From Nocardioides bruguierae (lineage in GTDB: Bacteria; Actinomycetota; Actinomycetes; Propionibacteriales; Nocardioidaceae): DNA of 64,000 nucleotides. A program made the position numbers and the translations under genes. The DNA is taken from NCBI RefSeq assembly GCF_023656415.1, contig NZ_JAMOIL010000001.1, forward strand, positions 248,001-312,000, in the 5' to 3' direction. Of the stretch, positions 47,003 to 55,696 are shown in pieces (positions within the stretch are counted from its first letter, which is position 1; each line of letters begins with the position of its first letter). The notes under the pieces were generated by a model. It was not told the DNA's origin. It did no database searches and saw nothing but the letters and a program-made list of their open reading frames with translations.

Positions 47003-47605
47003 CTAGCGGGAGGACCGGGCCGTGCGCCCGCGCACCACGCCGATGAAGGCCTGGATGCGCGGGTCCTCGTCCCGGTCCTTGAGCCAGGCGAGGCCGACCT
47101 TGGTGCCGGGCAGGTCGGTGACGACGCGGTGCGTGGCGTCGCGGCGGTGGTACAGGCGCGCCACCGACATCGGGACGACGGCCACGCCGGTACCCGCGGC
47201 GACGGTCTCGACCGCGTCCTTCTCGCTCATGGGCGGCCAGGGCAGCTGCTCGACAGCGGGCACCCAGCCGGACCGCTCGGGCAGCACCAGCTGCTCCTCG
47301 GCCAGGTCCTCGGTGGAGACCTCCTCCAGGAGGCTGAGCAGGTGCTCGTGGCCCATGACGGCCACGGGGAGCTCCTCGTAGAGCGGGATGCAGTGCAGCC
47401 CGAGGCCGTCGCGGTCGACCGGCAGGCGGACCAGCGCCATGTCGAGGGTGCGGTCCACCAGGCCGTCGGTCTGCGCGTCCTCGGTGAGCGGCACGAGCTC
47501 CATGCCGGAGGAGATGCGGCCGCGGTAGACGCGGGCCCACTTGTCCGGGGTCGCCCCGGTCACGAACCCGACACGCAGCGGCCAGTCCTCGAGGTGCCCG
47601 TCCAT
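47003..47605 (-). CDS. LysR-type effector-binding domain without a DNA-binding domain
   Basis: 200 residues that align only with the substrate-binding half of LysR regulators: RVGFVTGATPDKWARVYRGR at the N terminus, TEDLAEEQLVLPE and VETVAAGTGVAVVPMSVARL later. No helix-turn-helix precedes it. TAGGCT ends 6 nt before the ATG (leaderless), so the short form is real and not a truncated call. It may sequester ligand or be a decoy for full-length LysR proteins. Ligand unknown. Confidence 0.8.
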   Translation of the reverse strand: MDGHLEDWPLRVGFVTGATPDKWARVYRGRISSGMELVPLTEDAQTDGLVDRTLDMALVRLPVDRDGLGLHCIPLYEELPVAVMGHEHLLSLLEEVSTEDLAEEQLVLPERSGWVPAVEQLPWPPMSEKDAVETVAAGTGVAVVPMSVARLYHRRDATHRVVTDLPGTKVGLAWLKDRDEDPRIQAFIGVVRGRTARSSR

Positions 47606-47690
47606 GCGCCCAGCCTAGGTGCCACGCCGTCGTCCACCCGCCTCGACGGGCTCTCCGACGATCGTGGCGACCCAGGCGTCGGCCCGCGGG

Positions 47691-48302
47691 TCAGGCGATC
47701 TCCAGCACCTCGTCGCCCGAGGCGCACAGCAGGCACGCGTCGACGGCGTCGGCGTCCTCGAGACCGAGATCGGTGCGCCACTGGTGCAGGAAGCGGCCGG
47801 CGCCGGTGCCGTCGTCGTAGACGCGCTCCTCGCCGTACCAGTGCAGCCGGGAGGTGGCCATGACCCACTCGTAGACGAGCACGGTCTCGCGGGTGCCGGT
47901 GATGGGCGGGTGCGCGGCGGCGACGAGGCGGGCGACGGCGGTGGCCTCGGCGTCCGGCACGACGTCGACGGCCTTGTGGCCGCGCAGGCCGGCGGGGCAC
48001 AGGTCGCAGCGCTCGTCGCGTCCCTGGAGCGCGCGATGGGAGTGCAGGAACGCGGCGGCCTGGGAGAGCGAGGGGTAGACGTGCAGCCCGGGCTCGGTGG
48101 TCTCCGAGGACGTCAGCAGGAACAGGTAGAGGGCCAGGGTGTCCTCGACGTCGTGCCAGCCCACCTCGTGGCTGCCCATCACCAGGTCGAGGGTGGCGAA
48201 CAGCTCCTCGTCGAGGTGCGGCAGCGGCGCGATCGCGGCGACCGCGCCCCGTCGGCGGCTCGTGCGGCAGGCGGCGGCCCAGAGTCCGTCCATGGAGTCC
48301 AT
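47691..48302 (-). CDS. Unknown protein with two Cys-x2-Cys pairs
   Basis: 203 residues. Cys pairs ERCDLCPAG and ACLLCASG lie about 87 residues apart and could bind zinc or a cluster together. Other blocks are GSHEVGWHDVEDTLALYLFL and VLVYEWVMATSRLHWYGE. No known family recognised. Start at 48302 is the first ATG; 48293 is an in-frame alternative. No strong -10 is placed at the usual distance, so the start is less secure than for the neighbours. Confidence 0.6.
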   Translation of the reverse strand: MDSMDGLWAAACRTSRRRGAVAAIAPLPHLDEELFATLDLVMGSHEVGWHDVEDTLALYLFLLTSSETTEPGLHVYPSLSQAAAFLHSHRALQGRDERCDLCPAGLRGHKAVDVVPDAEATAVARLVAAAHPPITGTRETVLVYEWVMATSRLHWYGEERVYDDGTGAGRFLHQWRTDLGLEDADAVDACLLCASGDEVLEIA

Positions 48303-48459
48303 GTGTGCGTCCCATCCGTAGGTCTCGCGACCCCTCGGGCGTCCGTGCCGTCACAGGGGTACCTCTGAGCCTTCGGCGCAGAGTCGGACGTCCTGAGCCC
48401 CTGACCGGCATCCGTAGGACAAGATCCGGACAACTCGGTGAACAGGCGTGAAAACGCCG

Positions 48460-48487
48460 GAAGGGCGGCCCGGGGGCCGCCCTTCCG
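48460..48487 (-). terminator. Intrinsic terminator of tRNA-Leu
   Basis: GGAAGGGCGGCCC (48460-48472) pairs with GGGCCGCCCTTCC (48475-48487), followed on the minus strand by GGCGTTTTC with a short T run. Begins about 9 nt after the tRNA 3' end, a textbook tRNA terminator and the only one here with a T-tract. Confidence 0.85.
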
Positions 48488-48496
48488 TCTTCCTGT

Positions 48497-48580
48497 GTCC
48501 GAGGGGGGACTTGAACCCCCACCCCCTATACGGGGACTAGCACCTCAAGCTAGCGCGTCTGCCTATTCCGCCACCCGGAC
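48497..48580 (-). tRNA. tRNA-Leu (anticodon GAG)
   Basis: Read on the minus strand: acceptor GTCCGGG pairs with CTCGGAC (one G-U), the anticodon loop CTTGAGG gives GAG, a long variable arm TCCCCGTATAGGGG is typical of class II tRNAs, and the T arm contains GGTTCAAGTC. The 3' CCA is not encoded. A TACGGT -10 lies about 11 nt upstream of the mature 5' end (48592-48597). 84 nt long. Confidence 0.95.
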
Positions 48581-48748
48581 GAGGTGGTGGAACCGTAGCA
48601 AGACACCGCCGCGACTCACCAATCGGGACGCCACACCCCTGTCTTTCCGCAGGTCAGAACCACATCTGCGGCCGGCGTGCGGCTCGCACGGGCGAACACC
48701 CCGCCGGGGCGAGGGCCCGCCCACGACCACGATGGCATGCTGAGGCCC

Positions 48749-50107
48749 ATGGCTCCCCACGACGCAGCGACCGCCCCGACCGAGCCCACCGCCCCCGGCT
48801 ACGACCCCGCGGCCGAGGTCGTCGACCTGTGCCGCGACCTGATCCGGTTCGACACCTCCAACTACGGCGAGGCCGAGGGCCCCGGCGAGCGCAAGGCCGC
48901 GGAGCACGTGGCCACGCTGCTCGACGAGGTCGGCATCTCCTCGGAGGTCATCGAGGGCTTCGACGGCCGCACGAACGTGGTCGCGCGCTGGGGCGGCAAC
49001 GGCTCCGCGGAGTCCCGGGCCAAGGGCGCCCTGCTCGTCCACGGCCACCTCGACGTCGTCCCTGCTGCCGCCGAGGACTGGCAGGTGCACCCCTTCTCCG
49101 GCGAGGTGCAGGACGGCTACGTGTGGGGCCGTGGCGCCGTCGACATGAAGGACTTCGACGCGATGCTGCTCTCAAGCGTGCGGGCGCGCGCCCGCGCGGG
49201 CGTGGTGCCCGACCGCGAGATGGTCCTCTGCTTCACCGCGGACGAGGAGGCGGGCGGCCACCGCGGCGCGGAGGTGCTGATCGAGCAGCACCGCCACCTG
49301 TTCGAGGGCTGCACGGAGGCGGTCGGCGAGGTCGGCGGCTTCTCCACCACGGTGCGCGGCCGCCGCGTGTACCTGATCGAGGCCGCCGAGAAGGGGATGG
49401 CCTGGATGCGGCTGACCGCCCGTGGCCGCGCCGGGCACGGCTCGATGATCAACGACGACAACGCCGTGACCCGCCTGGCGGCGGCGGTGGCCCGCGTGGG
49501 CGCCTACGAGTGGCCGGTGCGCCTGACGCCCACGATGGAGGTCTGCCTGGCCGCGGTCGGCGAGCTGGCGGGCGTCGAGGCCACCCCCGAGAACGCGCCG
49601 GGGCTGATCGAGGAGTTCGGGCCGGCGGCCCGCATGCTCGGCGCCGTGATCCGCAACGTCGCCAGCCCCACCCAGCTGGAGGCCGGGTACAAGGTCAACG
49701 TCATCCCCACCGAGGCCACCGCCCACATGGACGGCCGGTTCCTGCCGGGCTTCGAGGACGAGTTCTTCGCCACCATGGCCGACCTGCTCGGCGAGGGCGT
49801 GGAGATGGACTTCGTCTCCCACCAGCAGCCCTGGGAGAGCCCGTACGAGGGCGACACGGTGCGCGCCATGCACCGCTCGCTGATGGCCGAGGACCCCGAT
49901 GCCCTTGTCGCGCCGTACCTGATGAGCGCGGGCACCGACGCCAAGCACTTCCGCAAGCTGGGGCTGCAGTCCTACGGCTTCGCGCCGCTGCGGCTGCCGG
50001 CGGACCTCGACTTCACCGCGCTCTTCCACGGCGTGGACGAGCGGGTGCCGGTGGACGCGCTCGAGTTCGGCGCGCGCGTGCTCGACCGGTTCCTCGGCGA
50101 CGCCTGA
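48749..50107 (+). CDS. M20-family metallopeptidase (dipeptidase-like)
   Basis: 452 residues. Zinc-site motifs: LLVHGHLDVVP (His, Asp), GRGAVDMKDFDAMLLSS (bridging Asp), FTADEEAGGHRGAEVL (catalytic Glu and Glu ligand) and SAGTDAKHFRKLG (last His). It cleaves dipeptides or N-acyl amino acids in the cytosol. ATG at 48749 with CATGCT ending 7 nt upstream. Its tRNA neighbour is divergent. Downstream of the stop lies a run of five TGA triplets spaced 7 nt. Confidence 0.93.
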   Translation: MAPHDAATAPTEPTAPGYDPAAEVVDLCRDLIRFDTSNYGEAEGPGERKAAEHVATLLDEVGISSEVIEGFDGRTNVVARWGGNGSAESRAKGALLVHGHLDVVPAAAEDWQVHPFSGEVQDGYVWGRGAVDMKDFDAMLLSSVRARARAGVVPDREMVLCFTADEEAGGHRGAEVLIEQHRHLFEGCTEAVGEVGGFSTTVRGRRVYLIEAAEKGMAWMRLTARGRAGHGSMINDDNAVTRLAAAVARVGAYEWPVRLTPTMEVCLAAVGELAGVEATPENAPGLIEEFGPAARMLGAVIRNVASPTQLEAGYKVNVIPTEATAHMDGRFLPGFEDEFFATMADLLGEGVEMDFVSHQQPWESPYEGDTVRAMHRSLMAEDPDALVAPYLMSAGTDAKHFRKLGLQSYGFAPLRLPADLDFTALFHGVDERVPVDALEFGARVLDRFLGDA

Positions 50108-50135
50108 CGCGTGACGCCTGACGTCTGACCCCTGA
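50101..50135 (+). repeat. Five 7-bp units each ending in TGA after the M20 peptidase
   Basis: Units CGCCTGA, CGCGTGA, CGCCTGA, CGTCTGA and CCCCTGA. The first supplies the natural stop (50105-50107). Because 7 is not a multiple of 3, the TGA triplets cover all three frames. Confidence 0.85.
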
Positions 50136-50161
50136 TACGGGCGTGGCCGGCCGGTGGCCGG

Positions 50162-50380
50162 TCAGGCCGTGCGGACGGCCCGGATGATCTTGCGGCGCAG
50201 GGTCACCCGGCGCACGCCGTCGGCGGTGATCCGCACGCGGTCGAGCTCCCACCCGCCGTGCTCGGCGCGCTCGACCAGCAGCTTGCGCACGACGTTGCGA
50301 CCCAGCTCACGACTGAAGTTCACGCGCTCGAACTCCCACTCGACACCGGGTCGAGGGGCACGTCGGTCTGTTCGTGGCAT
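50162..50380 (-). CDS. DUF5703 small basic protein
   Basis: 72 residues, very Arg-rich. WEFERVNFSRELGRNVVRKL, HGGWELDRVRITADG and the final RRVTLRRKIIRAVRTA match the DUF5703 pattern. No function known; the charge suggests nucleic-acid or ribosome binding (inference). ATG preceded on this strand by GGGGAGGT, a clear SD. Syntenic with M. tuberculosis Rv2137c by recall. Confidence 0.85.
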   Translation of the reverse strand: MPRTDRRAPRPGVEWEFERVNFSRELGRNVVRKLLVERAEHGGWELDRVRITADGVRRVTLRRKIIRAVRTA

Positions 50381-50422
50381 CGGGACCTCCCCGGGGACGG
50401 ACGAGCGACGGCGGAGCGGAGG

Positions 50423-51370
50423 TCAGTCCGCGCTGACGTCGTCGAGGGCTGCGGTGATCTCTGCCGGCAGGACGACGTCCTCGACTCTGAGGGCCTCGCG
50501 CAGCTGCGCGGTCGTGCGAGCCCCCACGATAGGGGCCGTGACAAGGGGACGGTCGCGCAGCCAGGCCAGCGCCACCTGGGTGGGGGAGAGGTCGAGCCCC
50601 TCGGCGGCGCGCACGACGGCACCGACCACGGAGCCGGCCCGCTCGTCGAGGTACGCCTCCACGAACCGCCGCCAGTGCTCCGAGGCGGCCCGGGAGTCCG
50701 AGGGCAGCCCGGTGCGGTACTTGCCGGTCAGCACGCCGCGTCCCAGGGGGGACCAGGCGAACAGCCCCACCTCGAGGGCCTCCAGCGCTGCGGCCGTGTC
50801 CAGCTCCACCGAGCGGTTGAGCAGGGAGTACTCGACCTGGTTCGACACGATCGGCGTGCGCCCGGGCACCGCCCTCTGCCAGGTGGCGGCCTGCGCGACC
50901 TGCCAGCCGGCGTGGTTGGAGAGCCCGACGTAGCGGGCGCGGCCGGTCGCCACGGCGTGGTCGAGCGCCGCGAGGGTCTCCTCGACCGGGGTGTACGGAT
51001 CCGGGGCGTGGACCTGCCAGAGGTCGACGTGGTCGGTGCCGAGACGACGCAGGGACGCGTCGAGGCCGCTGAGCAGCCGCCCGCGCGAGGCGTCCACGTG
51101 CCGTCGTCCGCGCCTGGTCTCGAGGCCGGACTTGGTGGCCAGCACCAGGTCGTCGCGGGCCACGACCGGCCCGATCAGCTCGCCGAGCAGCTCCTCGGCA
51201 CGGCCGTCGGTGTACACCCCGGCGGTGTCGACGAGGGTGCCGCCGGCGCCCACGAAGGCGGTCAGGAGGTCGCGCGCCTCGTGCTCGTCGGTCTCGCGAC
51301 CCCACGTCATCGTGCCGAGACCGAGGCGGGAGACCCGCAGGCCCGAGGCACCCACGCTGCGCTGCTGCAT
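50423..51370 (-). CDS. Aldo/keto reductase
   Basis: 315 residues of the AKR barrel. Catalytic tetrad residues are visible: Asp and Tyr in LVDTAGVYTDGRAEELLG, Lys in LATKSGLET and His in LWQVHAPDPYTP. It reduces an aldehyde or ketone with NADPH; physiological substrate unknown. TAGGTT ends 7 nt before the ATG (leaderless). Inserted between DUF5703 and uppP, which are neighbours in mycobacteria. Confidence 0.93.
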   Translation of the reverse strand: MQQRSVGASGLRVSRLGLGTMTWGRETDEHEARDLLTAFVGAGGTLVDTAGVYTDGRAEELLGELIGPVVARDDLVLATKSGLETRRGRRHVDASRGRLLSGLDASLRRLGTDHVDLWQVHAPDPYTPVEETLAALDHAVATGRARYVGLSNHAGWQVAQAATWQRAVPGRTPIVSNQVEYSLLNRSVELDTAAALEALEVGLFAWSPLGRGVLTGKYRTGLPSDSRAASEHWRRFVEAYLDERAGSVVGAVVRAAEGLDLSPTQVALAWLRDRPLVTAPIVGARTTAQLREALRVEDVVLPAEITAALDDVSAD

Positions 51371-51543
51371 GGCGGAAAACCTAGCGGGACGAGGGCCCGT
51401 GACCGTGCATCCCCGGCCGCTCGAGCCGTGCCCGGGCGAGATCCGCCACGCGCAGTGGCGTTGCTCACGCCCTCCGCGGGAGCAGGCAGCGGCGGCGGGT
51501 CCGGTCAGGTGCGGTGCAGGTCCTGGCCCTATTGTCAGGGCCC

Positions 51544-52389
51544 GTGGTCGATCTCCTCCAGGCAGTCGTGCTCGGCATCATCCAGGGACTCACCGAGTTC
51601 CTGCCGATCTCCTCCAGCGCACACCTGCGCATCTACCCCGAGCTGTTCGGCTGGGGCGACCCCGGTGCCGCGTTCACCGCGGTCATCCAGATCGGCACCG
51701 AGCTGGCGGTGCTCGTCTACTTCCGCAACGACATCGCGCGGATCATCAAGGCGTGGGTCCTGGCCCTGTTCAAGCCCGAGTGGCGCGGGCACGCCGACGC
51801 CCGCCTGGGCTGGTACATCATCGTGGGCTCGCTGCCGATCGTGGTGCTCGGCATCGCGCTCAAGGACGTGATCGAGAACGACCTGCGCTCCCTGTGGATC
51901 GTCGGCACCACCCTGATCGTCCTCGGCCTCGTCCTCGGCCTGGCCGACCGGATCGGCGCCAACCGCCGCGCCATCGGCGAGCTGACCATGCGGGACGCGA
52001 TCCTCATGGGCTTCGCGCAGGCAGCCGCCCTGGTGCCCGGCGTCTCCCGCTCCGGCGCCACGCTGTCGATGGGCCGCTTCCTCGGCTACGAGCGGGCCGC
52101 CGCGACCCGCTTCGCCTTCCTGCTGGCCATCCCCGCCGTCATCGGTGCCGGCCTGTTCGAGCTGAAGGACGTCATCGGCTGCGAGCCCGGCACCGAGGCC
52201 TGCGCCAACAGCTACACCGGGCTCGACACCTTCGTCGCCACGGTGGTCTCGTTCGTCGTCGGCTACGCCGTCATCGCCTGGCTGCTGCGGTGGGTCACCA
52301 CCCGCACCTACACCCCGTTCGTCGTCTACCGGGTCGTGCTCGGTGCCGCCGTCCTCGTCCTCGTCGGGACCGGGGTCCTCGCGGCCTGA
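51544..52389 (+). CDS. uppP: UppP, undecaprenyl-diphosphate phosphatase
   Basis: 281 residues, seven to eight transmembrane segments. Family motifs LTEFLPISSSAHLRIYPELF and PGVSRSGATLSMGRFLG are intact. It recycles the lipid carrier for cell wall synthesis and gives intrinsic bacitracin tolerance when abundant. TATTGT ends 8 nt before the GTG at 51544 (leaderless), which is preferred over the longer frame. A copy of the 55-bp repeat follows. Confidence 0.96.
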   Translation: MVDLLQAVVLGIIQGLTEFLPISSSAHLRIYPELFGWGDPGAAFTAVIQIGTELAVLVYFRNDIARIIKAWVLALFKPEWRGHADARLGWYIIVGSLPIVVLGIALKDVIENDLRSLWIVGTTLIVLGLVLGLADRIGANRRAIGELTMRDAILMGFAQAAALVPGVSRSGATLSMGRFLGYERAAATRFAFLLAIPAVIGAGLFELKDVIGCEPGTEACANSYTGLDTFVATVVSFVVGYAVIAWLLRWVTTRTYTPFVVYRVVLGAAVLVLVGTGVLAA

Positions 52390-52407
52390 ACCGACGCCAC
52401 TGCTCGG

Positions 52408-52462
52408 GTTTGGTCACCAACCCGGGGTTTACGGGCGTTCAGCACCACGTTGGTGACCAAAC
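52408..52462. repeat. Intergenic 55-bp inverted-repeat element, copy 4
   Basis: GTTTGGTCACCAAC (52408-52421) and GTTGGTGACCAAAC (52449-52462), 27-nt spacer, between the convergent uppP and corA genes. Here the flank types are swapped relative to copy 2: CGG...CCG on the left arm and CAC...GTG on the right. Confidence 0.95.
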
Positions 52463-52481
52463 GTGAGGTCCCGGGTCGGCC

Positions 52482-53483
52482 TCAGAGCCACCCGGACCGC
52501 TTGAAGAACACCCAGAGCCCGACGACGGCGGAAACCATCAGCAGCAACGCGAACGGGTAGCCGAACGTCCAGGACAGCTCCGGCATGTGGGTGAAGTTCA
52601 TGCCGTAGACGCCCGCGATCAGGGTCGGGACGACCACGAGCGCGGCCCCGGCCGAGATCTTGCGCATGTCGTCGTTCTGCTGGATGCCCAGCCGCGCGAC
52701 CGAGGCGTCGAAGGCGGTCGAGAGCAGGCTGTCGAGCGAGTCCACGGCCTCGGCGGCCTGGTTGAGGTGGTCGAGCACGTCGCGGAAGAAGGGGCCGGCC
52801 TCCTCGGCGATGCCGCTGACGGCGCCCGAGGAGAAGCGCCGCATCGGCTCGCGCAGCGGCATCACCGCGCGGCGGGCCTCGGCGATCTCGCGCTTGAGCG
52901 TGTAGATCCGCATCGAGTCGTCGGTGCGGGCGGGGGAGAAGACCGAGACCTCCACCTCGTCCACGTCGACCTGGAGGTCCTCGACGACCTTCAGGTAGCC
53001 GTCGACGACGTGGTCGGTGACGGCGTAGACGACGGACGACGGCCCGTGGCTGAGCACCTGCTGCTGCCGCTCCAGCGTCTGCCGGGCCGTGGCCAGCTCC
53101 GAGCCGCCGCCGTGCCGCACCGTGATCACGAAGTCCTCCCCGACGAACAGGGCGACCTCGCCGGTCTCGACCGCGTCCTCGGCGTCGACGTACCAGAGCG
53201 TCTTGAGGACGAGGAACAGGCTGTCGTCGTAGCGCTCCAGCTTGGGCCGCTGGTGGGCGGTGAGCGCGTCCTCGACGGCCAAGGGGTGCAGCCCGAAGGC
53301 GTCGGCCACCTCGGCGAGCTCGCGCTGCCCCGGGTCGTGCAGCCCCACCCACACGAACCCGCGCTCGCCGTCCGCGTGCTGGTCGGGGCGGGCGACAGCA
53401 GCGCGCAGCCGCGCGAAGTCCTGCGGCGCACAGCCCACGTCGACGCGACGTCCCTGCAGGTAGGCGGCGGAGTCCACGATCAC
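52482..53483 (-). CDS. corA: CorA-type magnesium/cobalt transporter
   Basis: 333 residues. A large cytoplasmic N-terminal alpha/beta domain, a long helix, and two C-terminal membrane helices with the diagnostic YGMNFTHMPE (GMN) loop between them. Forms a pentameric channel for divalent cations. GTG at 53483 is chosen because TAGCGT ends 7 nt upstream; an in-frame GTG at 53492 would sit inside that hexamer. Ends 19 bp from copy 4 of the repeat. Confidence 0.92.
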   Translation of the reverse strand: MIVDSAAYLQGRRVDVGCAPQDFARLRAAVARPDQHADGERGFVWVGLHDPGQRELAEVADAFGLHPLAVEDALTAHQRPKLERYDDSLFLVLKTLWYVDAEDAVETGEVALFVGEDFVITVRHGGGSELATARQTLERQQQVLSHGPSSVVYAVTDHVVDGYLKVVEDLQVDVDEVEVSVFSPARTDDSMRIYTLKREIAEARRAVMPLREPMRRFSSGAVSGIAEEAGPFFRDVLDHLNQAAEAVDSLDSLLSTAFDASVARLGIQQNDDMRKISAGAALVVVPTLIAGVYGMNFTHMPELSWTFGYPFALLLMVSAVVGLWVFFKRSGWL

Positions 53484-53559
53484 GCTCGGCACGCTAGTCC
53501 TCGCGGGCGGCCGACCGCGGCCCCCACGCGGGTGGGCACCGCTGGGTAGGGTCGCGGCC

Positions 53560-54285
53560 ATGGCGACGGTCATCCTCCTGCGGCACGGACGCACCACTGC
53601 GAACGCCTCGGGCGTGCTGGCCGGCCGCACCGCCGGCGTCCGCCTCGACCAGACGGGACGCGAGCAGGCCCGGCGTGCCGGGGAGCGGCTCGCCCCGGTG
53701 CCCCTGGCCGCCGCGGTGGTCAGCCCGCTGGAGCGGTGCCGACAGACCGCCCGCCTGGTGCTCGACGCCCAGCAGGGCGAGGTCCCCAGCGCGATCGAGA
53801 GGGGCATCAGCGAGTGCGACTACGGCGAGTGGCAGGGCCGCGCGCTGAAGGACCTCGCCGCCGAGCCGCTGTGGAAGGTCGTGCAGGCCCAGCCCTCGGC
53901 CGTGCACTTCCCTGGCGGGGAGTCCATGCCCACCATGCAGGCGCGCGCGGTGGCTGCCGTGCGACGCCACGACGCCGCCGTCCAGGCCGCCCACGGCCCC
54001 CACGCCGTCTGGCTGGCCGTGAGCCACGGCGACATCATCAAGGCGCTGCTCGCCGACGCCCTCGGCATGCACCTGGACCTGTTCCAGCGGCTGCACGTCG
54101 ACCCGGCGTCCATCTCGATCGTCCGCTTCGGCGACTCCCGGCCCACCGTGCTCGCCCAGAACACCCACGCCGGCGACCTGTCCTGGCTCAAGCCCCCGGC
54201 CTCGACCGAGGCACCCGCCTCCGACGACGCGGCGGTCGGCGGGGGAGCGGGTCCGGGGGAACCCCCGGCCGGGGTCTCCGCCTAG
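53560..54285 (+). CDS. MSMEG_4193-type histidine phosphatase
   Basis: 241 residues. VILLRHGRTTANASGVLAG is the R-H-G active-site motif and AVSHGDIIKALLADALGM carries the second His. Longer than SixA-type and of the phosphoglycerate mutase-like branch; substrate unknown. C terminus is a disordered Ala/Pro/Gly tail. TAGGGT ends 7 nt before the ATG (leaderless). First of four genes (phosphatase, DUF3090, SCO1664-like, mshC) whose order is conserved in actinobacteria. Confidence 0.9.
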   Translation: MATVILLRHGRTTANASGVLAGRTAGVRLDQTGREQARRAGERLAPVPLAAAVVSPLERCRQTARLVLDAQQGEVPSAIERGISECDYGEWQGRALKDLAAEPLWKVVQAQPSAVHFPGGESMPTMQARAVAAVRRHDAAVQAAHGPHAVWLAVSHGDIIKALLADALGMHLDLFQRLHVDPASISIVRFGDSRPTVLAQNTHAGDLSWLKPPASTEAPASDDAAVGGGAGPGEPPAGVSA

Positions 54286-54294
54286 GCTGACGAC

Positions 54295-54873
54295 ATGCCT
54301 CTCGTCCACTCCTTCGACCCGCCGGAGCGCTTCGTCGCCGGCACCGTCGGCGAACCCGGTCAGCGCACCTTCTTCCTGCAGGCGCGGGAGGGTGCGCGGC
54401 TCGTCAGCGTGGCCCTGGAGAAGCAGCAGGTCGCCGCGCTCGCCGAGCGGGTCGACGAGCTCCTGGACGAGGTCATGTCCACGGACGGCGGCGCCGCCGT
54501 CGTCCCCGCGATGGCACCGCTCGGCTCGGCCGACAACTCCCCGCTCGACCAGCCGATCGAGGAGGAGTTCCGCGCCGGCACCATGACGCTGTCGTGGGAC
54601 CCCGACGACGCCCGCGTGGTGATCGAGGTCTTCCCGTTCACCGAGGCCGCCGTCGTCAGCCCGGACCAGCTCGACGAGGAGCTGACCGAGCCGGAGCCCG
54701 AGGAGCTGCTTCTCGTCCGCCTGACCCCCGGGGCCGCCCGCGCGTTCGTGCAGCGCGCCGAGCGGGTCGTGGGCGCCGGGCGGCCGGCCTGCCCGTTCTG
54801 CGGGCTCCCCGTCGACCCGGAGGGCCACCTGTGCGTGCGCGCCAACGGGTTCAAGCGCCGCGACCCGGTGTGA
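54295..54873 (+). CDS. DUF3090 family protein
   Basis: 192 residues. VHSFDPPERFVAGTVGEPGQ at the N terminus and a C-terminal CPFCGLPVDPEGHLC zinc ribbon are diagnostic of DUF3090. The family is actinobacterial and of unknown function, always near mshC and the histidine phosphatase. TAGGCT ends 6 nt before the ATG and lies in the coding end of the previous gene, so an internal promoter is possible. Ten bp before the next gene. Confidence 0.92.
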   Translation: MPLVHSFDPPERFVAGTVGEPGQRTFFLQAREGARLVSVALEKQQVAALAERVDELLDEVMSTDGGAAVVPAMAPLGSADNSPLDQPIEEEFRAGTMTLSWDPDDARVVIEVFPFTEAAVVSPDQLDEELTEPEPEELLLVRLTPGAARAFVQRAERVVGAGRPACPFCGLPVDPEGHLCVRANGFKRRDPV

Positions 54874-54883
54874 CGCGCCACCG

Positions 54884-55672
54884 GTGACCGACGTCGACGT
54901 GGAGGCGGAGCTGCGCGAGGGCGACCTCGCGCTGGACGGTCGCGTCCTCTCCGCCTCCAACGCCACCTTCGTCGGCGAGGTCGCCGGCACCCGCGTCGTC
55001 TACAAGCCGGTGGCGGGGGAGAAGCCGCTGTGGGACTTCCCCGGCGCCGTCCTCGCCCGCCGCGAGGTGGCCGCCTACGAGGTGGCCCGCACCTTCGCCG
55101 GCGACGACTTCCCCGTACCCGTGCCCCGCACCTGGCTGCGCGACGGCCCGCACGGCGAGGGCATGGTGCAGGAGTGGCAGGAGCCGGACGAGGCGCAGGA
55201 CGCGGTCGCGATCGTGCCGTCGCGCGCGGTGCCGGAGGGCTACCTGCACGTCTTCGACGGGTACGACGCCCGCGACCGCGAGGTCTCGCTCGTGCACGAG
55301 GACAGCCCGCAGCTGCGCCGGCTGGCCGTGCTCGACGTGATCATCAACAACGCCGACCGCAAGGGCGGGCACGTGCTGGAGATGCCCGGCGGGCACCGCT
55401 ACGGCATCGACCACGGGATCGCCTTCCACAGCGAGCACAAGCTGCGCACGGTGCTGTGGGGGTGGCTCGGCGAGCCGCTGGACGAGGAGTCCTGCGAGGC
55501 GGTGACCCGCGTGCGGGTCGGGCTCGCCGGCGGGCTCGGCGCCACGCTGGCGTCCCTGCTGGACCCGCTGGAGGTCGACTGCGTCGCCCGGCGGTGCGAC
55601 CGGCTGCTCGCCTCCGGTGTGATGCCGGCCCCGCCCGGGGACGGACCTGCCATCCCCTGGCCGCCCTTCTGA
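54884..55672 (+). CDS. SCO1664-family protein (PI3/PI4-kinase-like fold)
   Basis: 262 residues. RVVYKPVAGEKPLWDFPG resembles the ATP-binding Lys region of phosphatidylinositol 3/4-kinase-like proteins, with LDVIINNADRKGGH (catalytic loop) and YGIDHGIAFHSE (metal-binding Asp). Phosphotransfer is plausible but the substrate is unknown. GTG start 10 bp after DUF3090; co-transcribed. Conserved cluster with mshC. Confidence 0.9.
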   Translation: MTDVDVEAELREGDLALDGRVLSASNATFVGEVAGTRVVYKPVAGEKPLWDFPGAVLARREVAAYEVARTFAGDDFPVPVPRTWLRDGPHGEGMVQEWQEPDEAQDAVAIVPSRAVPEGYLHVFDGYDARDREVSLVHEDSPQLRRLAVLDVIINNADRKGGHVLEMPGGHRYGIDHGIAFHSEHKLRTVLWGWLGEPLDEESCEAVTRVRVGLAGGLGATLASLLDPLEVDCVARRCDRLLASGVMPAPPGDGPAIPWPPF

Positions 55673-55696
55673 GGGCCGGGGACTAGTGTCGGGCCC

